Assembly: GCA_022769285.1 (NCBI GenBank)
Contig: JALEKD010000032.1
Location: 62,001 to 126,000 of the forward strand
DNA: 64,000 nucleotides
Source of the DNA: Prevotella sp.
Lineage (GTDB): Bacteria > Bacteroidota > Bacteroidia > Bacteroidales > Bacteroidaceae
Direction of reading: 5' to 3'
Shown here: one piece after another, positions 29,253 to 37,734 of the stretch
How the letters are laid out: each line of letters starts with the position of its first letter
Numbering within the stretch: the stretch's first letter is position 1
Notes under the pieces: generated by a model
What the model saw: only the letters and a program-made list of their open reading frames with translations
What the model was told of the DNA's origin: nothing
Database searches by the model: none
Made by a program: the position numbers and the translations under genes

Positions 29253-30287
29253 CTACTCCTCGGTGTACAGCACCTGGACAACCGTCTGCCCTACGGCCTT
29301 GAGCACCGCAGGGTCTATGTGCTCCATATTGTCGTTAACCGTGTGCCAGGTGGGGCCGAAGCTACTCTGCTGACAGTCGGGGTAATAGGCGATGATGTCA
29401 ACCGTGGGTATCTGAGCCACCTCGTTGAGGGGCACGTGGTCATCGGTTATCATGCCACCATCCTGTCGGGGGAAATAGCCCCCATAGCCAGCCTTGCGGG
29501 CTGCGCGCCACACCTTCTTGACCACTTCACCGGCATACTGCTTAGATATGCCCTCCTGGTAGAAGCGCGCACCCTGGCCGCCCACCATATCCAGGAGCAG
29601 GCCATAACGTACACGGAAGTCCTGAGGCAGATGAGCTGCAAAATACTGAGCGCCCAGCGCCCAACTGTCATCGCTGCCCTCGCTCTGAGCCCATTGGGGA
29701 GTGCCCCAGTCCTCAGCATCGAAGCATACGAAGTCTACACCCACCCGGAGTGTGGTGTCGCGCTGTATCAGACGGGCTATCTCGAGCATCACAGCCACCC
29801 CGCTGGCGGCATCGTTGGCTGCCAGGATAGGCTTATGCCAGTTAGCCGAATCGGGGTCGTTGTCGGCCCAGGGCCTGCTGTCCCAGTGGGCACAGAGCAG
29901 CACACGCTCCGTAAGTTCCGGACGGCAACGGGCTATGATATTCTGGCTCTTGAGCACGGTACCGTCATAGCCCTTCACATCGGCACGCTGTATGCTCACC
30001 TCGCAGCCGTACTGCCTAAACTTGTCAGCTATCCAGCGACCACAGCGGTCGTGGGCCTCGGTGTTCATGGGCCTTGGGCCAAAGTCGCACTGAGCCTTGG
30101 TAAAGGCATAGGCACTGTCGGCGCTGAACGCAGGACCCACAGGCTCTGCCTTCTCTATCTCATCGGTAGCCTCAGCCATGTCCGAGCCCTGAGTACGGCC
30201 CTTGACAGCAGCCACCGCCACGGCCACCGCCACTACGACGGCAGCCCCTCCTATCATCATCTTCATCTTACGTGTCATAGATATCAT
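29253..30287 (-). CDS. M28-family zinc enzyme, glutaminyl-peptide cyclotransferase-like
   Basis: 344 residues with an N-terminal hydrophobic anchor (residues 10-28), so it faces the periplasm. The zinc-site motifs are CAHWDSRPWAD, LAANDAASG, CFDAEDWG, MITDDHVP and WHTVNDN. This pattern is that of Bacteroidetes glutaminyl cyclases, which turn N-terminal glutamine of exported proteins into pyroglutamate, rather than of aminopeptidases, though both share the fold. It overlaps the upstream gene by four bases (ATGA) and ends the lrp-led operon. Signal-peptidase cleavage leaves many Bacteroidetes proteins with an N-terminal Gln, the likely substrate. Confidence 0.82.
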   Translation of the reverse strand: MISMTRKMKMMIGGAAVVVAVAVAVAAVKGRTQGSDMAEATDEIEKAEPVGPAFSADSAYAFTKAQCDFGPRPMNTEAHDRCGRWIADKFRQYGCEVSIQRADVKGYDGTVLKSQNIIARCRPELTERVLLCAHWDSRPWADNDPDSANWHKPILAANDAASGVAVMLEIARLIQRDTTLRVGVDFVCFDAEDWGTPQWAQSEGSDDSWALGAQYFAAHLPQDFRVRYGLLLDMVGGQGARFYQEGISKQYAGEVVKKVWRAARKAGYGGYFPRQDGGMITDDHVPLNEVAQIPTVDIIAYYPDCQQSSFGPTWHTVNDNMEHIDPAVLKAVGQTVVQVLYTEE

Positions 30288-32041
30288 GCTTGTTTACTCT
30301 GTTGAACCATAGCCATTACGCGCAGCCAGTTGCCACCCCATATCTTGCGGATGTCAGCCTCGCTGTACCTGCGGCGCAACAACTGGATGGTAAAGTTGAC
30401 CACCTCCGAGGCATCGGCTATACCGCGCACGCCCCCATCGCCATCAAAGTCGGTGCCCAGTCCCACATGGTCTATGCCCATAATGTCGATTGCATGCTCC
30501 AGATGCGCGATGGCATCCAGGAGCGTAGCCTCGCCCTCGCGCCGCAGAAAACCGTGGTACAGCGTGGTGTGGGCCACGCCCCCCCTGCGCGCCAAGGCCC
30601 GCAACTGGTCATCGGTCAGATTACGCGGCACATCGCAGAGCGCCTTGCAGTTGCTGTGACTGCACACGATGGGCGTGGTACTGATGTCGAGGGCATCGTA
30701 GAAACTCGATTCAGCCGCATGGGAGAGGTCTACCATAAGCCCCAGACGGTTCATCTCATGGATAACACTCACGCCAAAGTCGCTCACACCACCATGCGTG
30801 CCACAGCCACGTGCCGAGTCGCATATATCGTTGTCGCCATTGTGGCAGAGCGTGATGTACACCACGCCCCTGCCGGCAAAGTGGCGCACATTGGCCACAT
30901 CGTGCTCCAGGGCGAGTCCATTCTCGATGCCCAGCACGATAGACTTCTTGCCATCGGCCTTGTTCTGATAGAGTTCCTGCGGTGTCCGAGCCTGGCGTAC
31001 ACCCTGGCTGTAACGTTGCAGGATGTCGCCTATGCGGTCGAAGATAAGGTCGGCATAAGCCCGGGGCGACGCGGCAGGCAGCGGAGCTATCTCCGCGAAG
31101 CTCTGTCCCTCCTTGGGCTGTGGCAGATAGGCCACCATGGTGGTAGCGTCCAACTGCCCGTCGGCCATCTTGTGCAGGTCTACCAGAATGCGGTCATCGC
31201 GCCGTCCAAAGTCTACCCCCTGGGGAAAGAACATAGGCGTGTCACAATGGGTGTCCAGCGTGAGCAGCCTACTGTGCATTCTGCGGGCCTGGGCAAAGGT
31301 CGCAGCAGCGTCAACCAGCCACTTGAAGAGTGGCAGGCCAGCCTCGGCCAACCACTCGGGGTGCCACTGTACACCCATGATAGACTTCAGTTCGCTGCTC
31401 TCCATGGCCTCGATGGTGCCATCAGCCGCCGTGGCCGCAACCTTGAACCGTGGGCCTGGGTTGGCCACCGCCTGATGGTGAAACGAGTTGACGTACAACT
31501 TAGAAGTACGGTATAGCTTGTACAGAGCCGAGTCGGGCTCCACCCCGACCGTGTGCGTAGGCTCCGTGCGAGCCGCGTCCTGCGAGTGCTTTATCGCGGT
31601 GTCTATATGCTGGGTCACCCGTCCGCCCAGGGCCATGGCCAGCGTCTGTATGCCCCGACAGATGCCCAACATAGGCAGCTGCCGGTTGTACGCCAGCCGT
31701 GTCAGCAGCAACTCGGGCAGGTCGCGCTCGGCATTGATGCCCCCTAAGTGCTGTCCGGGCTCCTCGCCGGCCCACAGCGGATTGTAGTCGGCCCCACCCG
31801 TGAGCAGCAGCCCGTCTATGCGGTTCAGCGTATTGATGATAACATGGCGGTCGGCCACTGGCGGAATTATCAGTGGCACTCCCCCCGCAGCCTCTACCTG
31901 GCGGTAGTACCTGTCGCGAAGCGTGGCGTCGCCCTCTGCATAATTAGCAGTAATGCCTATCACCGGACGGCTTTCACCCTCGGGATAGGCAGAATAAATG
32001 GACAGAAGACGCGCCTCTATATCGAAATCTTCCATAGTCAC
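30284..32041 (-). CDS. Fusion of C26 gamma-glutamyl hydrolase-type amidotransferase and M19 dipeptidase
   Basis: 585 residues. The first 250 are a class I glutamine-amidotransferase-like hydrolase of the C26/PuuD type: nucleophile Cys128 in LGICRGIQ, His in VQWHPEW (about 226). From about 262 a complete M19 (renal) dipeptidase follows: LDTHCDTP, IENGLALE, MVDLSHAAESS, CSHSNCKAL, GLGTDFDG. One half cuts gamma-glutamyl bonds, the other dipeptides, so the fusion could break a gamma-Glu tripeptide such as glutathione fully. No signal peptide is seen, so it should be cytoplasmic. It lies 27 bases after lrp and overlaps the M28 gene. Confidence 0.9.
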   Translation of the reverse strand: MTMEDFDIEARLLSIYSAYPEGESRPVIGITANYAEGDATLRDRYYRQVEAAGGVPLIIPPVADRHVIINTLNRIDGLLLTGGADYNPLWAGEEPGQHLGGINAERDLPELLLTRLAYNRQLPMLGICRGIQTLAMALGGRVTQHIDTAIKHSQDAARTEPTHTVGVEPDSALYKLYRTSKLYVNSFHHQAVANPGPRFKVAATAADGTIEAMESSELKSIMGVQWHPEWLAEAGLPLFKWLVDAAATFAQARRMHSRLLTLDTHCDTPMFFPQGVDFGRRDDRILVDLHKMADGQLDATTMVAYLPQPKEGQSFAEIAPLPAASPRAYADLIFDRIGDILQRYSQGVRQARTPQELYQNKADGKKSIVLGIENGLALEHDVANVRHFAGRGVVYITLCHNGDNDICDSARGCGTHGGVSDFGVSVIHEMNRLGLMVDLSHAAESSFYDALDISTTPIVCSHSNCKALCDVPRNLTDDQLRALARRGGVAHTTLYHGFLRREGEATLLDAIAHLEHAIDIMGIDHVGLGTDFDGDGGVRGIADASEVVNFTIQLLRRRYSEADIRKIWGGNWLRVMAMVQQSKQA

Positions 32042-32068
32042 AAATTAAGTGGGAATGGTCGGCACACC

Positions 32069-32542
32069 CTACTCCTCGTCGGTATCGGGGGCCACGGCTA
32101 TCTCGCGCTTGATACTCTGTTCGAGCGAGATGAGGGTCTCTGTCGACACCACGCCGGGGATGGTCTGTAACTGGTTATTGAGCAGGTCCATGAGCTGCTC
32201 GTTGTCTCGGGCGTACAGCTTAACAAGCATGGTGTACGAGCCCGTGGTAAAGTGGCACTCCACGATTTCGGGGATGGTCTGCAAGCGTTCCACCACCTTC
32301 TTGTACATACTTCCGCGCTCCAGGTTGAGCCCCACGTAGGTACAGGTAGAGTATCCCAAGCTCTTGGGGTTCACGTAGAAACCGCTGCCGGTTATCACCC
32401 CGTTGTCTATGAGGTGCTGTACACGCTGGTGAATGGCCGCCCGCGACACGCCACACTCGGCGGCTACGTCCTTGAACGGCATACGGGCATTTTTAGACAG
32501 TATGCCCAATATCTTTTTATCAAGTTTGTCTACTTTTTCCAT
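32069..32542 (-). CDS. Lrp/AsnC-family transcriptional regulator
   Basis: 157 residues. An N-terminal helix-turn-helix (about 20-42, FKDVAAECGVSRAAIHQRV) is followed by the RAM ligand-binding domain (ECHFTTGSYTMLVKLYARD, TLISLEQSIKREI). These proteins sense amino acids and often control their own gene. It heads an operon with the C26-M19 and M28 genes (gaps 27 and -4 bases), which suggests control of peptide or glutamate-related functions. The start at 32542 (MEKVDKLDKKIL) follows the promoter; the frame is open 21 codons further across it. Confidence 0.93.
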   Translation of the reverse strand: MEKVDKLDKKILGILSKNARMPFKDVAAECGVSRAAIHQRVQHLIDNGVITGSGFYVNPKSLGYSTCTYVGLNLERGSMYKKVVERLQTIPEIVECHFTTGSYTMLVKLYARDNEQLMDLLNNQLQTIPGVVSTETLISLEQSIKREIAVAPDTDEE

Positions 32543-32574
32543 TTCTTTTAAATAGATTGTCGTCATTAACACGA

Positions 32575-32606
32575 CAAAAGTAGTCATTTCCAGCGAAACT
32601 GGCAAA
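32575..32606 (-). promoter_or_regulatory. Consensus promoter of the lrp operon
   Basis: Minus strand: TTTG (32603-32606), 20 bases, TACTTTTG (32575-32582). The spacer contains the small dyad CCAG-N5-CTGG. Confidence 0.7.
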
Positions 32607-32645
32607 CAAAATGCATGGTTTTTTATTGTTTTCCGTGCATTTTGT
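32606..32645. promoter_or_regulatory. Dyad upstream of the lrp promoter, operator candidate
   Basis: ACAAAATGCA (32606-32615) and TGCATTTTGT (32636-32645) are perfect inverted copies, 20 bases apart, centre to centre about three helical turns. The inner arm touches the -33 element. Lrp-type octamers bind such phased half-sites, so autoregulation is plausible. Confidence 0.5.
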
Positions 32646-32701
32646 CATTCCTTCGCACCCCTTGCGGTAGCTTATGGTCTGGCGGCCGATACCATGGGGC
32701 G

Positions 32702-33556
32702 CTATTCGGCGGCTGTGGGGAAAGCCGAGATGCGCAGCCGGGCCGCGCCCATGGGCACCAGCGTCACCTCGTCTATCACGGGCGACTTGGCTGCGTCCTC
32801 GTCGGGCAACACGCTACACAGCCCGTACTCATCTATCGTCCACGAGGGTACCCGCCGTGCCAGTGCGCTGAACTCCAAGGGCACCGACTGGAGGGTAAAT
32901 GGGAAATCGTCGGCCGGCCAGGGCTTACGGGTCAGTCTAATGCCACGGAGCAGCGAGCCACCCTCAACGAGGGCGTAGTTCCAAGGGCTTTCAGGATAAA
33001 TCTCGGTAGTGGGCCAGAGCGAGGCATCGGCACCAGCCTGCCAGCAGCTTTCACCGATAGCCGTCTTACGACTGTCGCACTTGACATAGCGCTCGCGTAT
33101 CTTGAGCGAGAGCGTCAGCGGGCCATAGTTCACGCTCACACTGTTCTTGTTCAAACTCCAACGGCGGGCCGTAAGCCTCATGGGCAGGTGGAGCACCACC
33201 CTGTCGCCACGGTTCCAGTCGCGACTTATCACGTAGTACTTGCCAGCCACGGGCGGGGTGTCCATACGCTGGCCGTTGACCCACACCTCGGCCTTCTGGG
33301 TCCAGGTGGGTATGCGCAGGTAGAGGGGGAAGTGGGCCCGGCCACGTTCTATCGTAAAGCTGATGGTGTCCGAGAATGGATAGTGGGTCTCCTCGGTCAG
33401 CGTGACTGCCCGCCCATCGGCCACGCGCACCTCGGCAGTACAGGCTGCATACATGATGGCAGCCACGCCGTTGTCGGGCGTAGCGTATATCAGGTTCTCG
33501 GCATAATAAGGCCATCCCTGGGCATGATTGTGCTGGCAGCAGCGACTGCTGAAGTG
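32702..33556 (-). pseudogene. 3' remnant of a GH127-type glycosidase (DUF1680)
   Basis: The open part, about 284 codons, starts directly after an in-frame TGA at 33557-33559 and has no start codon before residue 31. It begins FSSRCCQHNHAQGWPYYAENL, the cysteine-containing motif of GH127 beta-L-arabinofuranosidase-like enzymes, then MATPDNG-like ATPDNGVAAIMYA and a beta-rich C-terminal region (ISFTIERGRAHFPLYLRIP). Full members have 600-800 residues, so the N-terminal catalytic helical barrel is gone. A -7 box TAACTTTG remains at 33659-33666, consistent with an internal deletion. Expression of the fragment cannot be excluded. Confidence 0.75.
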
Positions 33557-34031
33557 TCATAAGTGTATTATTTATTTGTTTTAGTTATCGGTAGATGGCA
33601 GCCATGGTGGCGACAGCCTCATCCAAGAGTGCGGCAACCCTCACGGCTCTATCGGTTACAAAGTTAACAAAAGCGCGAACAATCTCCCATTAATAAAGTA
33701 AAAGGTAAGGAAGTAAAAGGGTAATTTTTAATGTTCAAAAGGTAAAGGATAAAAAAGTAAAAAGCGCTCCCTGCGCACCGGTGGTGATTTTCCGCACACC
33801 AATGGCTGTCGCGGAAATCGTGGAGGCCGACCTTTACGTTTCCCAGAGCCGTCTTTAGCGCGCTGAAAGACATCATTAGAAGTCCAATGGCCGGTCTTTC
33901 GGAACGTAGAGAGCAATTCCCCCATTCCTGTGACCTTCGCAAGATGATTCGCAGCCCCAAAGAACACAGTTCAGGCGGTTCGCAAGACTATAACGTTGCC
34001 CTGTATATTCTCTTTTTAGGTTAGAGGGCCG
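33557..34031. other. Intergenic stretch holding a repeat copy
   Basis: 475 bases with no gene. It holds a leftover promoter-like box (33659-33666, minus), a polypurine piece at 33693-33765 (GTAAAAGGG, GGTAAAGGATAAAAAAGTAAAAAGCG) and TIR repeat copy D' (33825-33900). Together they form one composite unit that matches 48325-48495 read on the other strand. Confidence 0.55.
33693..33900 (-). repeat. Dispersed TIR repeat with polypyrimidine tail, copy D'
   Basis: On the minus strand: AAAGACCGGCC (33900 downwards), CTTCTAATGATGTC, GCGCTAAAGACGGCTC, GTAAAGGTCGGCC at 33825; then a shared middle (TTTCCGCGACAGCC, GTGCGGAAAATCA, GCGCAGG) and CGCTTTTTACTTTTTTATCC. The same order with few changes is seen at 48325-48495. 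Confidence 0.7.
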
Positions 34032-37000
34032 CTATTGGTCATGGCTCCCTCCTCGGGGGATTTTAAGGGAGACTGCCTCGCCCTCGGCCGGCACATAACC
34101 GCCATGGATAGTCACGTGGTCGACAAGGCGGGCAAAGAGGGCGTTGTGGCGCAGTGTGGGCTCGTGGCCCGTCAGGATGAGCTGCTTGCGGGCACGGGTC
34201 AGGGCCACGTTGAGCTTGCGGTCAATGACATGGCCGTCTTCCTCGAAGCAGTTGGCCGTCAGGAAATCGAGCTGATAGGCGTGCTGGATGGTAAAAGAGT
34301 AGATGATAATGTCGCGCTGCGAACCCTGGTAACGCTCTACCGTATCGATGGTGACGTGCCCGAGCGCCTCAATGCCCGTGGCCTCTAAGCAGTGGCGTAT
34401 CATGGCTATCTGGTTGCGGTATGGCACGATGACCCCCACGGTGTGGGCCGCGTCGAAGTGGGCTCCGTAGTAACGGTAGATACGCCCGAGCAGACGGGCC
34501 ACCACCTGGGCCTCGGCCGGGTTTACCTTGTCCGACTGGGTGGGGGCCACGTTGGTGGCCGATGCCAGGAACAGGTTGCGATGGGTGTGCATCAGCCGCC
34601 CCAAGGCATCGTCGGCCGGCACGGCCACATCCTGCGGATAGATAAACGACTCGCCCTGGTGGGGCAGCGGCACACACTGCAACTGCTCGCGACGGTAAAA
34701 CATGCGGTTGGGGAACTCAGCCACGTCGGGGTGCATACGGCCCTGACGGCGCAGGATGCCCACAAAGTCGGTACGGCCCTGGGCCATCTCGCGGCGGTAA
34801 AGGCGCTCGAAGAGCGAGTCGCGACAGTCGTAGAGACCCATGTCGCGCAGCAGCGGGTCGTCTACCCGTGAGAGGGCCGCGGGCTGCTGCACCACGGCGG
34901 GTAGCTGCTTGTAGTCGCCCACGAGGATGAACCGCGGCACCCGGGCCAGCAGCCCCACCACCGAGGGTTCCAGTATCTGGCTCGCCTCGTCCACGATGGC
35001 CAGGCTGAACTGCCGCAGCTCGAACAGGTAGGCCCGGCTCTGCAGGGTAGACGTGGTGGCCACCACCACGCGGGCCGCGGCCAATGTGTGGCGTACATGG
35101 TCCAGCCGGGGAGTGGCTCCCAGGCGACTGTCCAGCAAGTGGGGACGGAAGCGGGCATCGCAGGTGTACGCCCCGCCTATGCGCAGATAGTCTATGGCGG
35201 CCTCATCGAGCATGGCACATATCTCGTCGACCGCCCGGTTGGTGTACGACATGAGCAACAGGCTGGCCGATGCGTCCGTAAGGGCCTCCTCGACCATGAA
35301 GCGCAGCGCCATAGATGTCTTGCCTGTTCCGGGCGGGCCCACGAGCAGGAAGAAATCGTTGGCGCGCTTGGCCTTGAGCAGAATGTCGTCGTAGGCTGGG
35401 CTATAGGACCGCGTGAGCTGGCGCGAGGCATCGGCCGTGGGCTGGCGCTGCCCCAACAGCAGATCCAGCCGTGGCCCCGAGCTGCTCACCAGCTCGCGCA
35501 GGCTGCGCAGTTGGGCCGTAAAGGTGCTGTCAGATCCACCATGCTCTACGGCGTAGGTACCCTCGGCCAGTATCTGGGGGTTCTGCTGACCGTCGTTCAG
35601 GTGCAGGGTGATACGGTGGGTGTGTATATCGGTGAGCGAGCCCTTGAAGAGCAGCGCGCGGCGCACATCGGGCTCGCCCTGGTAGGCATACAGGTACACC
35701 ATGTCGCCCGTACGGAAGTTGGGCAGGAAGTCGGCACCCTGGTCGGGTACCCGCAGGGTTATGGTGTCGTATCCCCCGCGCCCAGAGCTCCGCTCCTTGC
35801 TCATAATGGTAAGCCCGGTATATATATTGCCCATCTCGCGCTTGGTGGCCAGGGGCATATTCCACAGGTCGGCCATGCTGGTGCCCACGCCCTCGTGTAC
35901 GCCGACCTTGGCAGCCAACTGCTCGCGGTACACAAAGGTGGCCATGGCGGCCAGGTAGGCCCGGGCCACAGGGCTGAGGGCATGTAGCGGGCCCAGCAGC
36001 TGCTGTTGCTGGCGATAGATGTAGTCGGTATAGAAGCGGCCACTTATCTGGCGCTCGTTGAGGGTCTCGGGGGTGAGGCGGTCGATGACGGGGCCGAAGC
36101 CCTGGCGGGCATAGGCATACTCCTGGGCCACGATGCGGTTGCGGAAAGCGATAGCCTCGTAGAAGAGGGCCTGGTAATAGTTCACGCTGACCAGTCCACC
36201 GGGCAGGGGGTACTTAGAGTAGAGCAGGCGCAGGTCGGTCTGACTGTGGCGACGGTCAAAGTTGTAGCGCAGCACGCCGGCGTAGAGCAGCAGTTGTACA
36301 TAGTGATCTTCCTTCTGGTAAGAGCCGTAGCGGTTGGGGTGGCCGCTCTGTATATTGTAGTTGGCACCCGACTTCTGCTCCACTAAGAGGCGCAGGTCGG
36401 TAGTCATAAGGTCCACGCGGCCCTGGATGCCCAACTGCTCGCAGACAAACGAGGGCTCCAAGATGGCGCGGCTGCGGTCGTAGCCCTGGCGGCGCTCGCC
36501 GGCACCATCGGGGCCAAACAGGTGGCTCACTATGCCGCGCAGGTTGTCTACCTGGCGCAGGGCGGCGGTCTTAAAGTCATCGTGCGAGTTGAAGTCGGGA
36601 CAGGTGCAGTACTCCATGGCGCGCTCACGGAAACTGGCGCGCAGCGTGTCGTGCCAGTCGTAGTCGTCGGCATGGTTGATGATGTCGTCCAGGGCGCGGC
36701 CGGCAAAATTGCCTAACAGGATGGCCTGCGAGTTGGCTGCGCTGGCCAGCCGGTTGACCGTGTAGGACAGGGGGTGATGGCCATAGTCAGTAAAGCAGCG
36801 TGCTATGGCGCTTATGTCAACCAGGTAATCGGGCTCCAGGACTATGAGCGATGGCTCAAGAGGGTCGTCGCCATGACAGTCGAGCAGATTGAGCTGGGTG
36901 CCACGGCGAAGCAGGGAGCGCAGGTACTCGTGGGCTCCGTAGGCCACCCTCACCGTGGGCCCTGTGCTGTCGTGGTCGGTATCGGCATAGATATAGTGGT

Positions 37001-37436
37001 CGTCGGCACGGCTCACCACACAGCGCAGGTAGCGGCGGTTAACCGCCTGATGGCCAGCGGGTCTGCGTCCGGCCACGGGGATGCGTCCCACGAGGTAAGG
37101 GGGCACGGGTTCGCTGCCCACAGCCGACACGAGCAGGGCCAGGGCACGCAGGTCGTAACGCCAGTCGGCATCGGCAATGGCTTCCGAGCTGTTAGAGTGG
37201 CGACGCATGGTCTGGATGGCCACGGTGTCGGCAACACCCACACCATGGGCCCGGCAGAGATAGTCTATCTGGGCGAAGAGGTTGCCAAAGGCCATCTGGG
37301 TGTCGCGGACACCCTCGTAGCACACCTGGACCAGCACAGCGTGCAGGTTCTTATTGCGCACATCGGGGGTGGCGGCGGTCAGGTCGGCCAGTGCCTCGAT
37401 ACGCCTGAATAGCTGTTCGGTTGTCGTAGTATCCAT
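34032..37436 (-). CDS. Dna2-like protein: PD-(D/E)XK nuclease domain plus SF1 helicase
   Basis: 1134 residues. The N-terminal half has a RecB/Cas4-like nuclease core with GIQGRVDL at about 337 and LVEQKSG at about 353 (Asp, Glu, Lys of the active site), after a CTCPDF segment. The C-terminal half is a DNA2/NAM7-type helicase: Walker A VGPPGTGKTS (about 700), motif II IVDEASQ, DTVERYQGSQRD (motif V) and NVALTRARKQL (motif VI). Role: processing of DNA ends or flaps in replication and repair. The frame is open to 37583, but that extension is the antisense-free reading of tRNA-Leu; the start at 37436 (MDTTTTEQL) is used. It follows the tRNA by 71 bases and may share its promoter. Confidence 0.88.
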   Translation of the reverse strand: MDTTTTEQLFRRIEALADLTAATPDVRNKNLHAVLVQVCYEGVRDTQMAFGNLFAQIDYLCRAHGVGVADTVAIQTMRRHSNSSEAIADADWRYDLRALALLVSAVGSEPVPPYLVGRIPVAGRRPAGHQAVNRRYLRCVVSRADDHYIYADTDHDSTGPTVRVAYGAHEYLRSLLRRGTQLNLLDCHGDDPLEPSLIVLEPDYLVDISAIARCFTDYGHHPLSYTVNRLASAANSQAILLGNFAGRALDDIINHADDYDWHDTLRASFRERAMEYCTCPDFNSHDDFKTAALRQVDNLRGIVSHLFGPDGAGERRQGYDRSRAILEPSFVCEQLGIQGRVDLMTTDLRLLVEQKSGANYNIQSGHPNRYGSYQKEDHYVQLLLYAGVLRYNFDRRHSQTDLRLLYSKYPLPGGLVSVNYYQALFYEAIAFRNRIVAQEYAYARQGFGPVIDRLTPETLNERQISGRFYTDYIYRQQQQLLGPLHALSPVARAYLAAMATFVYREQLAAKVGVHEGVGTSMADLWNMPLATKREMGNIYTGLTIMSKERSSGRGGYDTITLRVPDQGADFLPNFRTGDMVYLYAYQGEPDVRRALLFKGSLTDIHTHRITLHLNDGQQNPQILAEGTYAVEHGGSDSTFTAQLRSLRELVSSSGPRLDLLLGQRQPTADASRQLTRSYSPAYDDILLKAKRANDFFLLVGPPGTGKTSMALRFMVEEALTDASASLLLMSYTNRAVDEICAMLDEAAIDYLRIGGAYTCDARFRPHLLDSRLGATPRLDHVRHTLAAARVVVATTSTLQSRAYLFELRQFSLAIVDEASQILEPSVVGLLARVPRFILVGDYKQLPAVVQQPAALSRVDDPLLRDMGLYDCRDSLFERLYRREMAQGRTDFVGILRRQGRMHPDVAEFPNRMFYRREQLQCVPLPHQGESFIYPQDVAVPADDALGRLMHTHRNLFLASATNVAPTQSDKVNPAEAQVVARLLGRIYRYYGAHFDAAHTVGVIVPYRNQIAMIRHCLEATGIEALGHVTIDTVERYQGSQRDIIIYSFTIQHAYQLDFLTANCFEEDGHVIDRKLNVALTRARKQLILTGHEPTLRHNALFARLVDHVTIHGGYVPAEGEAVSLKIPRGGSHDQ

Positions 37437-37507
37437 CGCTCTATTAATAATAATCTGGAATGTGCTAAAAACAAGATTGGGAGAATCTGCCGATTCTCCC
37501 AATTCAG

Positions 37508-37589
37508 TACCCAGAGCCGGGGTCGAACCGGCACGGATTGCTCCACTGGTGTTTGAGACCAGCGCGTCTACCGATTCCGCCATCTGGGC
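37508..37589 (-). tRNA. tRNA-Leu (anticodon CAA)
   Basis: 82 bases on the minus strand. Acceptor GCCCAGA pairs with TCTGGGT (one G-U at the first position), T-arm GCCGGTTCGACCCCGGC, anticodon stem CTGGT/ACCAG with loop CTCAAAC giving anticodon CAA, which reads UUG. The variable arm is long as in class II tRNAs. No CCA is encoded. Confidence 0.93.
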
Positions 37590-37615
37590 CGCAGACTTAG
37601 CTGATAAGTCGGCTG

Positions 37616-37646
37616 CAAAGGTAACTGATTTTTCCGAGATAACAAA
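37616..37646 (-). promoter_or_regulatory. Consensus promoter of tRNA-Leu
   Basis: Minus strand: TTTG (37643-37646), 19 bases, TACCTTTG (37616-37623), 26 bases before the tRNA; it may also serve the helicase gene. Confidence 0.8.
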
Positions 37647-37671
37647 GTTTTACAAGAAAAATCTTAAAAAG

Positions 37672-37703
37672 TTTGCGCCGTTCGTGGATAATGGCTATCT
37701 TCG
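37672..37703 (+). promoter_or_regulatory. Promoter of manC
   Basis: TTTG (37672-37675), 20 bases, TATCTTCG (37696-37703; one base off consensus), 31 bases before the ATG. Confidence 0.6.
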
Positions 37704-37734
37704 CCCCCAGAACAGATTTCATCGTAATCGCGCA

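Noticed and set aside
34035..37412. Several plus-strand frames of 100-300 codons under the helicase
   Set aside because: All opposite the helicase reading, without motifs; shadows.
37437..37583. 49-codon N-terminal extension of the helicase
   Set aside because: It is the translation of the tRNA-Leu gene and its 3' flank, so the helicase starts at 37436.
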